64,000 nt of DNA from Trichomonas vaginalis G3 (GCF_026262505.1 NC_067203.1:434001-498000); one strand, 5' to 3'. Numbered from the stretch's first letter, positions 48,530-58,259 are shown. Notes: generated by a model from the letters alone, not told the origin. A program made the numbers and translations.

Positions 48530-49975
48530 ATGTCAACCCGCACTTCGCATAAGTCTAAAGCGCGTTCGGGCTATATCATCAGCTTAGGTGTTAAGAATTA
48601 CAATGTCAGTCCCGAAATTTTCCTTAAAATGTCCACTAAATTCCAAGAAATTTACAAACAAGATCCAAACGAATATCAAGTTATCGAAACAATTCGTCCA
48701 GAAGACTTCGACATCTTCATTGATGCTTGCCAACTTAAGAATTTTTCAATTGAAAAGAGAAATGCCTTCCAAGTTCTTGATCTTGCCAAAGCGTGGGGAG
48801 TACCAAGTCTTGAGAAGTACATTAACACATACATAGAGAAGAACAAACTTGTTCGCAAAGAAGTTGACGATTACGTTGGAATTTTGTGCCAACACATCGA
48901 AGAAAACACAGATTGCTATACAGACTGGTCTAACGTTGCCCAGATTCTTCCAGAGATCCTCGATGACCCTAGAATGCTTGAGATTCCACCTGAGGTTTTC
49001 TCAAGAATTCTTTCCATCGCCGATAAGTCCGGATTCGACCTAATCAGAGAGAACAGACTCAAGCTAATCAACTACACAATGAAATTACTTGACGTTCACC
49101 AGGAGAACGCCATTCCAATCGTTCTCAGACTCGATTTTTCAGAAATGACCGATGCGCAAGTCGACCAACTCTACAATTGCAAGAAGCTACAGGAGCAGAA
49201 CATCGGATTCTTCCTTGAAGCAGCCATTTCTGCTCTCCAGAACAAGACAGATTTCGCAATTGAGAAATCGATGCTTTTAAACGACCAAATCGTGTCCTCC
49301 ACGATTGTTGAGCACCAGAAGAACATCAATGACGCGATTTCGGAGATGAACGACCTCTTCGATCGCGATGTTGAAGAAATTGTCGACGAAATCGACAGGC
49401 AACAGGACATTCTTGACGAATTAAAGGAGCACTTAAACAACCACGTGAAGAAACTCGCGAGAGCCGAAGAAAAAGCCAAGGAAAGATTAGTAATTCTTCC
49501 AGAAGACGAAGCAGCGAGGATGCAACAAGAAACAAACAACCAAATCAACGAAATGACTGTCGGAATCAACGAAAGACTCAACGAACACCTCAAAACTCTT
49601 CATAATCAATCAATCGACGGAAGTAACGTAGCGAACGAGTTCTTTACAAGGTGCGCAAGGGAAAGCATCAATGAAGTCGATGTTTCCCGCAACGCGCTTG
49701 AGGAATTGATCACATTTGGAGAGCAGATCAGACAACACGAGGAAGCAATTATAGATGACTTGAGGGATGTGAAAGCTTTGGTCGCTGCCAAGGTTGTGAG
49801 GGATAAACTGAGGTTTGACCAGTTCCTGAGGAGAACAACTGGAAAATACAAAGTTTTCGAGGAAGATCCGAAACCGTGGGGTCTGTCTACTTCGGCTGTG
49901 TCAGATGCTGATAAGAAATTGGCTGTAATTGAAAAGAAACTCGATGAAATTTGTCCGTTAAGAAAATCTAAATAA
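48530..49975 (+). CDS. BTB-like/coiled-coil host protein
   Basis: 481 residues. I take the ATG at 48530. The N-terminal ~105 residues resemble the BTB/POZ-like domain expanded in Trichomonas (YNVSPEIFLKMSTKFQEIYK, then IRPEDFDIFIDACQLKNFSI and VLDLAKAWGVPSLEKYINTY). A BACK-like helical region follows (to ~residue 215), then long coiled coils (DRDVEEIVDEIDRQQDILDE and onward). BTB domains usually dimerise or link to Cul3 ligases; here the coiled coil suggests a scaffold. Codon usage is more GC-rich than the Polinton genes. Intact. Confidence 0.65.
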   Translation: MSTRTSHKSKARSGYIISLGVKNYNVSPEIFLKMSTKFQEIYKQDPNEYQVIETIRPEDFDIFIDACQLKNFSIEKRNAFQVLDLAKAWGVPSLEKYINTYIEKNKLVRKEVDDYVGILCQHIEENTDCYTDWSNVAQILPEILDDPRMLEIPPEVFSRILSIADKSGFDLIRENRLKLINYTMKLLDVHQENAIPIVLRLDFSEMTDAQVDQLYNCKKLQEQNIGFFLEAAISALQNKTDFAIEKSMLLNDQIVSSTIVEHQKNINDAISEMNDLFDRDVEEIVDEIDRQQDILDELKEHLNNHVKKLARAEEKAKERLVILPEDEAARMQQETNNQINEMTVGINERLNEHLKTLHNQSIDGSNVANEFFTRCARESINEVDVSRNALEELITFGEQIRQHEEAIIDDLRDVKALVAAKVVRDKLRFDQFLRRTTGKYKVFEEDPKPWGLSTSAVSDADKKLAVIEKKLDEICPLRKSK

Positions 49976-50443
49976 TTCTTTATAATATTTATTACTACAA
50001 TGTTCAAATATATCTTTTTCTTTATTAAGAATTGATTCCAATCTCAATCAAAGAAATTTCGAAATTTAAGCCTAATATGAAAATCCATTCAATCACCGCG
50101 TTTCTAGCATTAGCTGTTGATATTTATTTGGTGGGTTTGTTGTACATTGAACAAATGATAACAAAAAAATCTGATAATGGTTGAAAATTATTTGTCGGGC
50201 GAGCTTCTATGTCTTGATTTTAAAGATCTAGTCCATAAATTTAAAAATGCTATAGATTCCTTTCATGATGTTTTAATTGTCACTTTTCTTGATTCAATAA
50301 AAAAAATTAATTGGTGGAAAAATTTTTTATATTCAAAATTTTATTTCATATATTTTATTGTGATAAGGATAATTATTGCAAAATGGTAAATTGCAATTGA
50401 ATTATTTTCAATAAAATTGAATTTGGGCGGAATTTTTTTTACT
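49976..50443. other. Host intergenic region, one doubtful 70-codon ORF
   Basis: The ORF at 50177-50389 (MVENYLSGELLCLDFKDLVH) ends in a hydrophobic stretch (FYFIYFIVIRIII) and could be chance or a relic of a larger gene. TCAATAAAATT at about 50408 is a possible initiator for the next gene. Nothing else is seen. Confidence 0.35.
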
Positions 50444-52372
50444 ATGGCTTCTCCCCTTCAAATCAATATAAATTACATTAATAATCTAGCTGAAAAGATT
50501 ATCACAGACCAAGCTACGGAATTCAATAGGCTTTTAGACTCAATTATTACCACAGATCAGAAAGAATTTTTTTTTAATGGGGAATCCGGCATATTCTTCA
50601 GCCAGCTGGAGCTAAGGCCCAAAGACAATGCAACTATTATAGATTCTCTTGTATTTTACAAAGCAAAAAAAATTTTTAATTCGAATTTCAAGGTGATTCA
50701 AAATACCTTCAATCATTTCCATTATATTAATTCTAAAGAGCACTGCTTCTATTATATCATTCATAATAAAGATTATCAAGACAATCAAAATCCAAATATT
50801 GACATAGAATTAACAGAATCCGTATTAGATCTATACGAAAACAATCTCAAGCTATTTTTAGATTCATTACTTTTTGAACAACATTTAATCAGTTTATATG
50901 AATTAGGATCCGAAAAAATTCAAAACGCTATTGCAGAATTGATCCCAACATTACCACATCTTTCCATTAATCAAGCAATTGTTTCAAAAAGTACAAAGAT
51001 GCTAGATTTAGTAAGTAATTTTCTTACAGACCAAAATTTCAGATCATTCATGAGTACAACAAGTCCACAGCTTACATTATTCCATTATGCAGCACTTACT
51101 CTCGATGTTGATGTCTTCATGTGGTGTTTTCAAAAAGTTTTATTTCTAAAAAACGAAGATGGATCAATATCAAATACAGAGGATACAGATAAATATGTAT
51201 TGGAATTTTTCGAATCCAAGAAAGATTTTTTGATGTACTGCATCAAAAATTCGAAAGATAACCCAACTGAATTTGTTTACCAATTGCTTTCTAATGAAAC
51301 ATTTAGAAGTTATTCTGGATACAAAGGATTGATTCTTCATAGAGACAAAAACAATAATAATTTGTTACATTACGCATGCATGAGAGGAAATGCAGAGTTG
51401 TTTAATATGATTTCTTCTGAGTTTCTTAATATTATCAACGAAGCTTCTGAAGGAAAAATGATTGAAGGAACAGATATTCCTATTACACTTGGTTTGCTTT
51501 CTCTCAAAAACAAAGACGGCGAATGTCCAATTCATCTCGCTGTAAAAAGCAAATCCATGGAGATTTTACAGATGGCAATTAACTTCAATGATTTGTTTGG
51601 AGCGAGCAACCAATGCGATCTTTTCGAGAATGATGTGGTAGGTGTTTACCAAATCGACGGAAAGAAACAAACAATATTGCATTTAGCAGTTAAAGCTGGT
51701 TGGATTGAAGGTGTCATAGAAATTCTTAAGCTTGAAATAAATATTGCACAGCATTTCGATATTGAAAGTGAAATCTCGGCAATTACAAAAATTCCTGATA
51801 TTGCGAAGGTTCTTGATATCGAAGATAAAGCTATAAAGGTTAGATTAACTGATGGAAAATTAAGTATTCATAAAATCGAAGAAGATGTTTCGATTTATTG
51901 CACTGCAATCGAAGAGAAAAAGTATTTCTTTACGAAACGTAAAGATCAGTATGGACTTAGTCCTATTGCTTGGATGGCAATTAATGGCAATTTGGAGATG
52001 TTGCAAATCGTTCATGATTCGTTTGAAGAAGATATTTTGTACGCTGACAAATCAATGTACACAAAAAGAAGACTTTTGCACTGGGCTGTCATCGAAAATC
52101 AAGATGCTATTGTTGATTATCTGTTAGAAAATACAGGATTCCATACGCAAATCGATATTTTGTCTGGAGAACCACCTTTTTCTGCCCTTCATTATGCAGT
52201 GAAATTAGAAAATTTCCATATGATGCAAACTCTAATTCATAATGGAAGTGAACCAAATAGAACTAACAAACAATTCAAGGTCAAGTCGCCGTTTGAAATA
52301 ACTGAAGATGATTTATTGAGAGATACAATGAACAATGAATTAGAACAAAGAAGATATCGAGAAAATCAATAA
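50444..52372 (+). CDS. Large ankyrin-repeat host protein (DUF3447-type N-terminus)
   Basis: 642 residues from ATG 50444 (MASPLQININYINNL), chosen over upstream non-ATG codons. The N-terminal ~200 residues are helical and typical of the trichomonad ankyrin family: HYINSKEHCFYYIIHNK, then LIPTLPHLSINQAIVS. Ankyrin repeats follow, some degenerate: NNNLLHYACMRGNAELFNMI, GECPIHLAVKSKSMEILQMA, KQTILHLAVKAGWIEGVIEI, GLSPIAWMAINGNLEMLQIV, RLLHWAVIENQDAIVDYLLE and SALHYAVKLENFHMMQTLIH. No catalytic domain. A protein-protein interaction scaffold; intact. Confidence 0.8.
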   Translation: MASPLQININYINNLAEKIITDQATEFNRLLDSIITTDQKEFFFNGESGIFFSQLELRPKDNATIIDSLVFYKAKKIFNSNFKVIQNTFNHFHYINSKEHCFYYIIHNKDYQDNQNPNIDIELTESVLDLYENNLKLFLDSLLFEQHLISLYELGSEKIQNAIAELIPTLPHLSINQAIVSKSTKMLDLVSNFLTDQNFRSFMSTTSPQLTLFHYAALTLDVDVFMWCFQKVLFLKNEDGSISNTEDTDKYVLEFFESKKDFLMYCIKNSKDNPTEFVYQLLSNETFRSYSGYKGLILHRDKNNNNLLHYACMRGNAELFNMISSEFLNIINEASEGKMIEGTDIPITLGLLSLKNKDGECPIHLAVKSKSMEILQMAINFNDLFGASNQCDLFENDVVGVYQIDGKKQTILHLAVKAGWIEGVIEILKLEINIAQHFDIESEISAITKIPDIAKVLDIEDKAIKVRLTDGKLSIHKIEEDVSIYCTAIEEKKYFFTKRKDQYGLSPIAWMAINGNLEMLQIVHDSFEEDILYADKSMYTKRRLLHWAVIENQDAIVDYLLENTGFHTQIDILSGEPPFSALHYAVKLENFHMMQTLIHNGSEPNRTNKQFKVKSPFEITEDDLLRDTMNNELEQRRYRENQ

Positions 52373-52608
52373 CAAAATAATTCGATCTCTATAAAGTTTA
52401 AATAAAAATTATTGGTATTTTAATGATTTTTATATAACATTTTCTTAGCAACTAAATTTCGAAATTCATTGAACGAGTGAAATTCAGTGATTTAGTATAT
52501 AACATTACTATACTCCCGATGTTAAGCCTATTTGATATAATTTTGGTCGTTGATTACACAGAGACCGAAGTGGGTATTATTGAACTCGTAAAAAAGTGAC
52601 AATATTTC

Positions 52609-52998
52609 ATGTCATCTAAATTAGAAGAATATGGGTGGACACCAGCTTTGATACAAATGGCAATTGAAGTAATTGACAAAATTATTGCTCGTCCTCTTTC
52701 ATTGTATGTTTCAGACCCAAGAAATGGTTCATTAAATACGTTACAAGGAATTAGAGAGAAGCTATCAAAGAAAAAGTACTCGAATTTACCTGAATGGAAG
52801 AACGAAGTTCTTGCAGTATTTAAAGCAGCAAAAACTTCAGATAATAAATTGCAAACAGATATTTCCGAAGAATTAACACAATACTTTGAAAAGAAATATG
52901 CAGTGTTAGAGGAGCTTAGTCTTTTCAAATTCAGAACAGCAATAACTCGTGTTGTTGATGAAATGTCTGCTACAATTGCTGTAAACGAAGATCTCTAA
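52609..52998 (+). CDS. Small bromodomain-like protein
   Basis: 129 residues. The sequence follows the bromodomain helix pattern: ARPLSLYVSDPRNGSLNTLQ (Z helix and ZA loop), GIREKLSKKKYSNLPEWKNE (the TI-x-KL and KY-S-x-EF region), VLAVFKAAKTSDNKLQTDIS (the Asn-bearing BC loop position) and the final helix ELTQYFEKKYAVLEEL. The PMDL tetrapeptide is not recognisable, so acetyl-lysine binding is uncertain. Single-domain short bromodomain proteins are plausible chromatin factors. ATG at 52609 lies in TTCATG, close to an initiator-like TCA. Assignment by pattern only. Confidence 0.5.
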   Translation: MSSKLEEYGWTPALIQMAIEVIDKIIARPLSLYVSDPRNGSLNTLQGIREKLSKKKYSNLPEWKNEVLAVFKAAKTSDNKLQTDISEELTQYFEKKYAVLEELSLFKFRTAITRVVDEMSATIAVNEDL

Positions 52999-53439
52999 TC
53001 AAATTCTGCATGTATGTTTATAAAAATATTACATTTTTTTGCTATTTTCGTAATTTGCGAAATTTTTTTTTAATTAATTTCGAACTTTTTATATCTATCT
53101 GCTAATAGTCGCTCAGAATATTTAACTAGATCATTTTTATAATCCATTTGAGCAAATGTGCGATTTCTAATAATTTCCATTATAATTAGATAGAATTTGA
53201 AAATAATGTAATTGCAATTCAAATATGTGCATGTAAGAGAATTCATTATCCATGCATTTGTATCTTGATGTTGTCTATTGCAAAAATTCTAAAATTTTCG
53301 TAATGAATAATTTTGGCTATACAAGATGCATAAGAAGGAAAATTTGAAAACATTTGCAAAATCATTCACCAACCTCATAAAAATTTTTGGAACGAAAAAT
53401 CTGTCAAAATGACGAAACCGCAATGTCAGAAAACAAAAA
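52999..53439. other. Host intergenic region
   Basis: AT-rich; no gene, repeat or RNA recognised. Confidence 0.6.
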
Positions 53440-54135
53440 ATGAAGTGTTGCTTCGCAGGCATATATAGAGGGAGCATTCCTCTTGTAACTCACTCAACAG
53501 AAGACGGAATGTGGGATAGAATATTCCTCAATATGTGTGAAAACGGAAAAGTTAAGCAGGGCATTCAATTATTGAATACAAATGGATATTTGATGGGAAT
53601 ATTACGAGATGTTGATGATTTGTCATTCATGATTGTTACAAAAGATATTGATGACAAAACAGCTGAAGACCATCTTCAGCGTCTAAAAAGCGAATTTATT
53701 AGAGCAAATTTAAACTGGCGTACTGCAGAACAACTCTCATTGATGAGTGTTTACGAAGGCAAGCTAACAGACTTTATGACTCGCGTCACAAGACAAGCAA
53801 AAGTAAGTAAGATTGAAACAAACGTTTCCGGCACAATGGATGAGATGAAAGAGCAGTATTACGAACTGTTCCAGCGCCAGTGCAATCTTGAGCATATAAA
53901 CCAATTGGCTGAAGAATTAGATAGCCATTCTGGTCTCTACGAAAATAATGCAGTTAAACTCAAACGTAAATTGTGCTGGGAAAGATATCGCTGGTACGTA
54001 ATTGGTGGAAGTATTACTCTTATCGTATTTTTGATAATTATTATTGTTTCATGCGGCGGATTTAACTTACAACCACGCTGCATTAAACCAGCGGCTACAC
54101 CAGCACCAACTACTCCTCCAGTTGATCCTGCATAA
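53440..54135 (+). CDS. R-SNARE (VAMP/longin family)
   Basis: 231 residues. Residues ~1-112 fit a longin domain (LVTHSTEDGMWDRIFLNM; then MGILRDVDDLSFMIVTKDID). The SNARE helix spans ~128-184 with FQRQCNLEHINQLAEELDSH and YENNAVKLKRKLCWERYRW. Arg146 aligns with the zero-layer Arg of VAMP2, so it is an R-SNARE. One transmembrane helix follows (~186-205) and then, unusually for this family, about 25 luminal residues rich in Pro/Thr (AATPAPTTPPVDP). It should drive vesicle fusion in the endolysosomal or secretory pathway. Intact host gene. Confidence 0.85.
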   Translation: MKCCFAGIYRGSIPLVTHSTEDGMWDRIFLNMCENGKVKQGIQLLNTNGYLMGILRDVDDLSFMIVTKDIDDKTAEDHLQRLKSEFIRANLNWRTAEQLSLMSVYEGKLTDFMTRVTRQAKVSKIETNVSGTMDEMKEQYYELFQRQCNLEHINQLAEELDSHSGLYENNAVKLKRKLCWERYRWYVIGGSITLIVFLIIIIVSCGGFNLQPRCIKPAATPAPTTPPVDPA

Positions 54136-54384
54136 AATTATATTTTTTATTGGCCAGGCTAAGTAAAACCTCTCGTGTTGCGTTATTTAATTGTACTGGA
54201 TTTTTTGATTTTTTCGAAGATTTTATGACTAAATATAAATTATTTATTAAATTTTTATTTTTTGAATTAAAATAAACATATTTTAGGGGGTTTATGGAGA
54301 TAGGCAATTCAAAAACAGGTAAAATCTAAACTTAAATGTTTTATAAAAATTTCTTTCTTAACAATTTTTGTTATTTTGGCTATA

Positions 54385-54924
54385 TTAGTAAAAATATCCC
54401 CAACTAGGACTAGGATACCAGTTTTGAGGTGGGTAGTATGGCGGTGGATACGGTCTTCCCCACATTGGAGACGGATAAGGCATATATCCGTATTGTGGAG
54501 GCGGCATTTGGCCGAATCCTGGTGGTGGAGGTCCGCGAGGGCCTTGTGGAGGAAGATCAGATAATAATGGCGGTGGAGGAGGCATTGTAGCAAACGATGG
54601 TTTCCTTGGATCATTCTGAGTAAACGGAGGCATTACATTTTGGCAGTTACCGCATCCTTGTAATGGACATTTCATCTTTTTCTGTTGATTTTTAACTTTC
54701 CACTTATAAAACTCGATGTAATCCTTTGCGCTTATAGTAAACGTTGCATTTGGATCAATATATTCTTCCTCTTCGTCCGAACAGCAATTATCTGATTTTT
54801 CTTCTTCACCATCGGAGTCAGAAGAATTATCTTCCTTTGTAACATCGTTTATTTTGTCTTTTGGCTTTTCTTGCACCGCTTTCTCTGTTGAAATGTCGGT
54901 CGAGATCCCTCCACTACTTTGCAT
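54385..54924 (-). CDS. Pro/Gly/Tyr-rich host protein with acidic region
   Basis: 179 residues from ATG 54924. The N-terminal third is disordered and acidic (SSDSDGEEEKSDNCCSDEEE). A short helical segment (AKDYIEFYKWKVKNQQKKMK) is followed by a Cys pair (CPLQGCGNC) and a proline-rich C-terminus with PPPPPLL, PPPPGFGQMPPPQYGY and PPPYYPPQNW. Such tails bind SH3/WW/GYF domains or promote condensates. No family recognised. Convergent with the SNARE gene, about 250 bases apart. Confidence 0.6.
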   Translation of the reverse strand: MQSSGGISTDISTEKAVQEKPKDKINDVTKEDNSSDSDGEEEKSDNCCSDEEEEYIDPNATFTISAKDYIEFYKWKVKNQQKKMKCPLQGCGNCQNVMPPFTQNDPRKPSFATMPPPPPLLSDLPPQGPRGPPPPGFGQMPPPQYGYMPYPSPMWGRPYPPPYYPPQNWYPSPSWGYFY

Positions 54925-55568
54925 TATGTCAAAAAAGTTTCAAAATTTATTTTTGTGAGAAAATTTTCCCAGCAAAGATTTTTTCCCCGATAATTATTAA
55001 AGTTTGCCTTAAAAATTCATTTGTGATAAAATTAGTCCCCGTTTGATTGAATTCTGGGTGCAATTGCAAAATTATGCATTAATTCATATATCGCTAACTC
55101 CTTCTGGCTATGCATATTGAAATAATCGATAGTGTTAGCCTTGAGAAACTTGGGAAAAAAATCTAAATTATCGCATCCATTATCTATTACGTTATAATTG
55201 AAAAATTGAATGGAATTGTTATTAGAGACGGAAAATAATTGGAAATAAAGTATTTATAAAATACAGAGTTTATCTATGAAAACAATACAAGAAATGTATA
55301 AATTATTATCCCGCATACAAAAGGGGAAAATTGAAATAATATTTTTGGAAAAAAATTAAATTACGATACGTTTGGAGTAGTATATTTGCATTATAAATCA
55401 TTAAATTGCGATCTTATATGTTCTTTTTCTTCTATTTCGATATGAATTTAATTTGAAATGCAAAATTAAAAATATGTAATAAATAATATCAGATCAATGA
55501 CTGGAAACGCATAGTAATATGTAATGGTCCAGCCAATTATGTATTAAATCGTTGTATAAAATGAAATT
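54925..55568. other. Host intergenic region
   Basis: 644 bases of AT-rich sequence; no gene, repeat family or RNA recognised. Confidence 0.6.
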
Positions 55569-56054
55569 CTAATTTCCTGATGAATTTAAAGACATTTCAC
55601 CCTTCAAATAATTGATTCGTTTCTTTAAAAATTCCAAAATTTCGCCAGATTTATTTCCAACTTGTTCATCTGAGAAACCTTCTTCAATTAAACTTGAGCG
55701 ATAAGAATCCATTATAGTTTGTGCTGTATTTATTTTTTCTTCATATGATTGTACATCATCCATATGTCTTGAAGCAGCTTGCACTAATTTTGTTTCATAT
55801 GATTCAACAGATTTTTTCGTTGAAGTTTGGATTTGAACCATTTTATCACCATACGAATTTTCTTCGGAATCTAACTTTTCTTTGTATTTTTGTTGGATTT
55901 CTGGCAATTCCTCTTTTAATCCTAAAGTTTTTATTTCCAAAATTCGATTTCTTTGTTTATAAACATATGTAGTGAATTCAGAACCGATCAATAATGTATT
56001 CATTGAAGCGAAATCATATGCAGCATCCCAAAATAACTGAGATTTTTCATCCAT
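55569..56054 (-). CDS. Coiled-coil host protein of unknown function
   Basis: 161 residues from ATG 56054, starting MDEKSQLFWDAAYDFASMNT. Almost entirely helical: EELPEIQQKYKEKLDSEENS, then KSVESYETKLVQAASRHMDD and ILEFLKKRINYLKGEM. The length and continuous heptad character recall BAR-like membrane-shaping helices, but no motif proves it. It is divergent from the coiled-coil gene at 56177, and both have initiator-like TCAC motifs close to their ATGs, suggesting joint control. Confidence 0.55.
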   Translation of the reverse strand: MDEKSQLFWDAAYDFASMNTLLIGSEFTTYVYKQRNRILEIKTLGLKEELPEIQQKYKEKLDSEENSYGDKMVQIQTSTKKSVESYETKLVQAASRHMDDVQSYEEKINTAQTIMDSYRSSLIEEGFSDEQVGNKSGEILEFLKKRINYLKGEMSLNSSGN

Positions 56055-56060
56055 TTTAAA

Positions 56061-56070
56061 AAGGTGACAC
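56061..56070 (-). promoter_or_regulatory. Trichomonad initiator-like motif, minus strand
   Basis: Read on the minus strand: GTCACCTTTTTAAAATG, with TCACC about 12 bases before the ATG at 56054, the usual distance for trichomonad initiators. Confidence 0.5.
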
Positions 56071-56157
56071 GAATTTTCAATTCAATTCTATTAATATTGT
56101 TAAACTATGCTTCATATGCGTAATTCTTCAAGATGAAATGATGTCATTAATATCATT

Positions 56158-56170
56158 GTCACTTTTCTCT
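56158..56170 (+). promoter_or_regulatory. Trichomonad initiator-like motif, plus strand
   Basis: TCACTTTTCTCT ends 6 bases before the ATG at 56177. This favours 56177 over the upstream in-frame ATG at 56138 as the start of the next gene. Confidence 0.55.
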
Positions 56171-56176
56171 TCCATT

Positions 56177-56881
56177 ATGTTCCGGTTCTTTCAATCATAC
56201 CCAGAGTGGTCTGAGCTTGATGAAAACCTCAACCAGATGATGACTCTGAACGCAAAAGCACTTGCACAGTATGATATTGCTCATGGCCAAAATATGTCGA
56301 ATTTCATAAATCGTCAGCCAGAAGAAGTGAAAAACATTCTGAATCAGATATTTGAAACATCAAAAGATGAGAGATGTCTCATTGAATCAGGCCATATTGC
56401 TGTATCAAAAGCTCGTGCTGAGTTACAAAAATTAAAGCCATATCACGACAAATACGCTGAAGAGGTTAAGAACGCTAATGCTATATACAACCAAGCCGCC
56501 AAAAGCGAAGCAAATCATAAATATCAAGAGGAAAGACTTGAACAAATTAGAGCAAAATCTGGTGAAACTTCTATGGAATATCAGACACAGCAGGATAAAG
56601 TTAATCAGGCCCTCAAGCAAAAAGACGCTGACGCATTATCAAAAGCCCAAAAAGAAGAAGCTATGAAATCCATTACACAAAATTACAAAGAGCAATACTT
56701 TAACTGCATATTAGGCGCATTGCAGATTATTGCCGAAGCTCGTGAGCAGGCTTATCATGGAAGAATAGGCATCGGAGAAAAAATATCAAATTTGGCAAAT
56801 GAATTAGTTCAACCGGATGATCCAAGTATCGCTACTCTTGAAGAAGAACTTTCAAGACTTGAAAATATTACTATTGAATAA
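56177..56881 (+). CDS. Coiled-coil, BAR-like host protein
   Basis: 234 residues starting MFRFFQSYPEWSELDENLNQ. The upstream ATG at 56138 would add 13 hydrophobic residues, but the initiator motif lies between the two. Long helices with charged heptads: AELQKLKPYHDKYAEEVKNA, HKYQEERLEQIRAKSGE, then QYFNCILGALQIIAEAREQA. The three-helix layout with LQIIAEAREQAYHGRIG near the end resembles BAR or IMD folds, which bind curved membrane. This is a suggestion from pattern, not a match I can confirm. Confidence 0.6.
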   Translation: MFRFFQSYPEWSELDENLNQMMTLNAKALAQYDIAHGQNMSNFINRQPEEVKNILNQIFETSKDERCLIESGHIAVSKARAELQKLKPYHDKYAEEVKNANAIYNQAAKSEANHKYQEERLEQIRAKSGETSMEYQTQQDKVNQALKQKDADALSKAQKEEAMKSITQNYKEQYFNCILGALQIIAEAREQAYHGRIGIGEKISNLANELVQPDDPSIATLEEELSRLENITIE

Positions 56882-57197
56882 GTTTATTTGATTTTTCATA
56901 TTTTTAACTCTAATATATATTAGAATAAAACTTTAGTGTATCAGTTCAATTAAAAGCTTGCATTTTTCATATACATATATATCTTAAATCCAAATTTATT
57001 TTTCAATAAGATTATATTTTGCAAAATTCCACAAAATAAGTGAGAAATTGCACAAAGCTACTCAATGTAAAGATAGGAATGATTACAAAAGCTGAATTGA
57101 CGTAAATCATCCAATTGAAATTGACTCAAATTTGAAATTTCTTCTATAAATAAAAATCATTTAACCTGTTGGCATTAATTATGCAATAAAATTGACT
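56882..57197. other. Host intergenic region left of Polinton C
   Basis: AT-rich; no gene recognised. The target duplication of Polinton C cannot be tested because its far end is outside the window. Confidence 0.6.
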
Positions 57198-57246
57198 AAA
57201 AAAAAAAAAAAAGTATTGGGGCTTCCAGGCACTTCGTGCCCTCTAG
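57198..57246. repeat. Terminal sequence of Polinton C
   Basis: A-run, then GGGGCTTCCAGGCACTTCGT and the rest of one hairpin module (GGCACTTCGTGCC). A has two modules at each end, C shows only one here. Confidence 0.8.
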
Positions 57247-57301
57247 CCCCAGTCACTTTTCTGTCACTTTTCAGGGTAAAAACATTTTTATTGTATATAA
57301 A

Positions 57302-58120
57302 ATGAATTTTACAAAACCACCGTTACCCTTCTTTGGAAATAAGAGTAGATGTAAAGATATTCTATTGAGAGAACTTAAGAAACTACCGAATGGTCTAACA
57401 TTTGTAGATTTGTTCGGTGGAAGTTTCTATATATCTCATTTGTGCCATACTGTATTTCCTGACTCAAAGATTATATGCAATGACTTCGACAACTATATGA
57501 ACCGTCTCAAACATATACCAGACACAAACAAAATATTGAAAGAGTTAAAAGAAAAGATACCTATAGGTAAGATGGAACGTATACCATTAGATAAGAAAAA
57601 TACTGTCAGAGAGGTTTTGAAAAAAGCAGAGTATATTGACTGGGATAGTATATCTTCTAGACTATTATATAGTGGTGCTATAAGAGTTCATGACATTGAA
57701 ACACTTATGTCAAAAGTTTTATATCTTAACTATACAAAGGTTTTCAAAGAGAACATAGAAAAATATACTGAGGGTATAGAGTTTGTGAGATGTCGTTGGA
57801 CAGAGTTGTATGAAAAATATAAAGACAAGGAAAATGTTTTCTTTATAGTGGACCCGCCGTTCTATAACACATGGGATTTTCAATACCAAGTAGACTGGAC
57901 TTTGAGAGACTCTTTAGAAACTTTAGACGTTTTACATAACCATCCATGCTTTTACTTTACATCCGATAAAAGTGGTTTGGAAAGTGTCATGAGATGGTTA
58001 GAGGACATACATGACTATGAGTTTATATATGACAAGATAGAATATGAGAGAGGTCCTATAAACTGGAGAAAGTGTCATAACAAAGAAATTTTATTGGTAA
58101 GTAAATGTGGTTTGAAATAG
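57302..58120 (+). CDS. Polinton C: Dam-like (D12-class) N6-adenine DNA methyltransferase
   Basis: 272 residues, open frame. N-terminal PPLPFFGNKSRCKD takes the place of the PxxGGK start of the Dam family. LTFVDLFGGSFYISHL is AdoMet motif I, KIICNDFDNYMNRL an acidic follow-on, and FFIVDPPFYNTWDF the catalytic DPPF/Y motif IV. FYFTSDKSGLESVMRWL and a KEILLVSK strand follow. It should methylate adenine in DNA, perhaps to mark element DNA for replication, packaging or transcription. It lies beside the TIR and overlaps the next gene by 16 bases. Confidence 0.9.
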   Translation: MNFTKPPLPFFGNKSRCKDILLRELKKLPNGLTFVDLFGGSFYISHLCHTVFPDSKIICNDFDNYMNRLKHIPDTNKILKELKEKIPIGKMERIPLDKKNTVREVLKKAEYIDWDSISSRLLYSGAIRVHDIETLMSKVLYLNYTKVFKENIEKYTEGIEFVRCRWTELYEKYKDKENVFFIVDPPFYNTWDFQYQVDWTLRDSLETLDVLHNHPCFYFTSDKSGLESVMRWLEDIHDYEFIYDKIEYERGPINWRKCHNKEILLVSKCGLK

Positions 58121-58236
58121 GACTACTTGTTTTAGGTTTTTTCCATTGTGTCATTTACTTATTTGACGTGGCAGAAAGATATAGAGAATATGAAGATGAA
58201 CCAATGCCTGCAAATGTCCAGTATATGTACTCGTAA
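58105..58236 (+). CDS. Polinton C: single-pass membrane peptide
   Basis: About 43 residues, MWFEIGLLVLGFFHCVIYLF helix then an acidic tail (YREYEDEPMPANVQYMYS). Its start overlaps the end of the methyltransferase gene. Near-identical to A 25734-25865. Function unknown. Confidence 0.55.
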   Translation: MWFEIGLLVLGFFHCVIYLFDVAERYREYEDEPMPANVQYMYS

Positions 58237-58259
58237 GAGATATTTTTATCTAATATTAA

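Noticed and set aside
49171-50007. Serine-rich antisense frames opposite the BTB-like gene
   Set aside because: They mirror the codon use of the real gene on the other strand and show no independent features.
50177-50389. 70-codon ORF as a real gene
   Set aside because: Short, AT-driven hydrophobic tail, no recognisable domain; kept only as a note in the intergenic entry.
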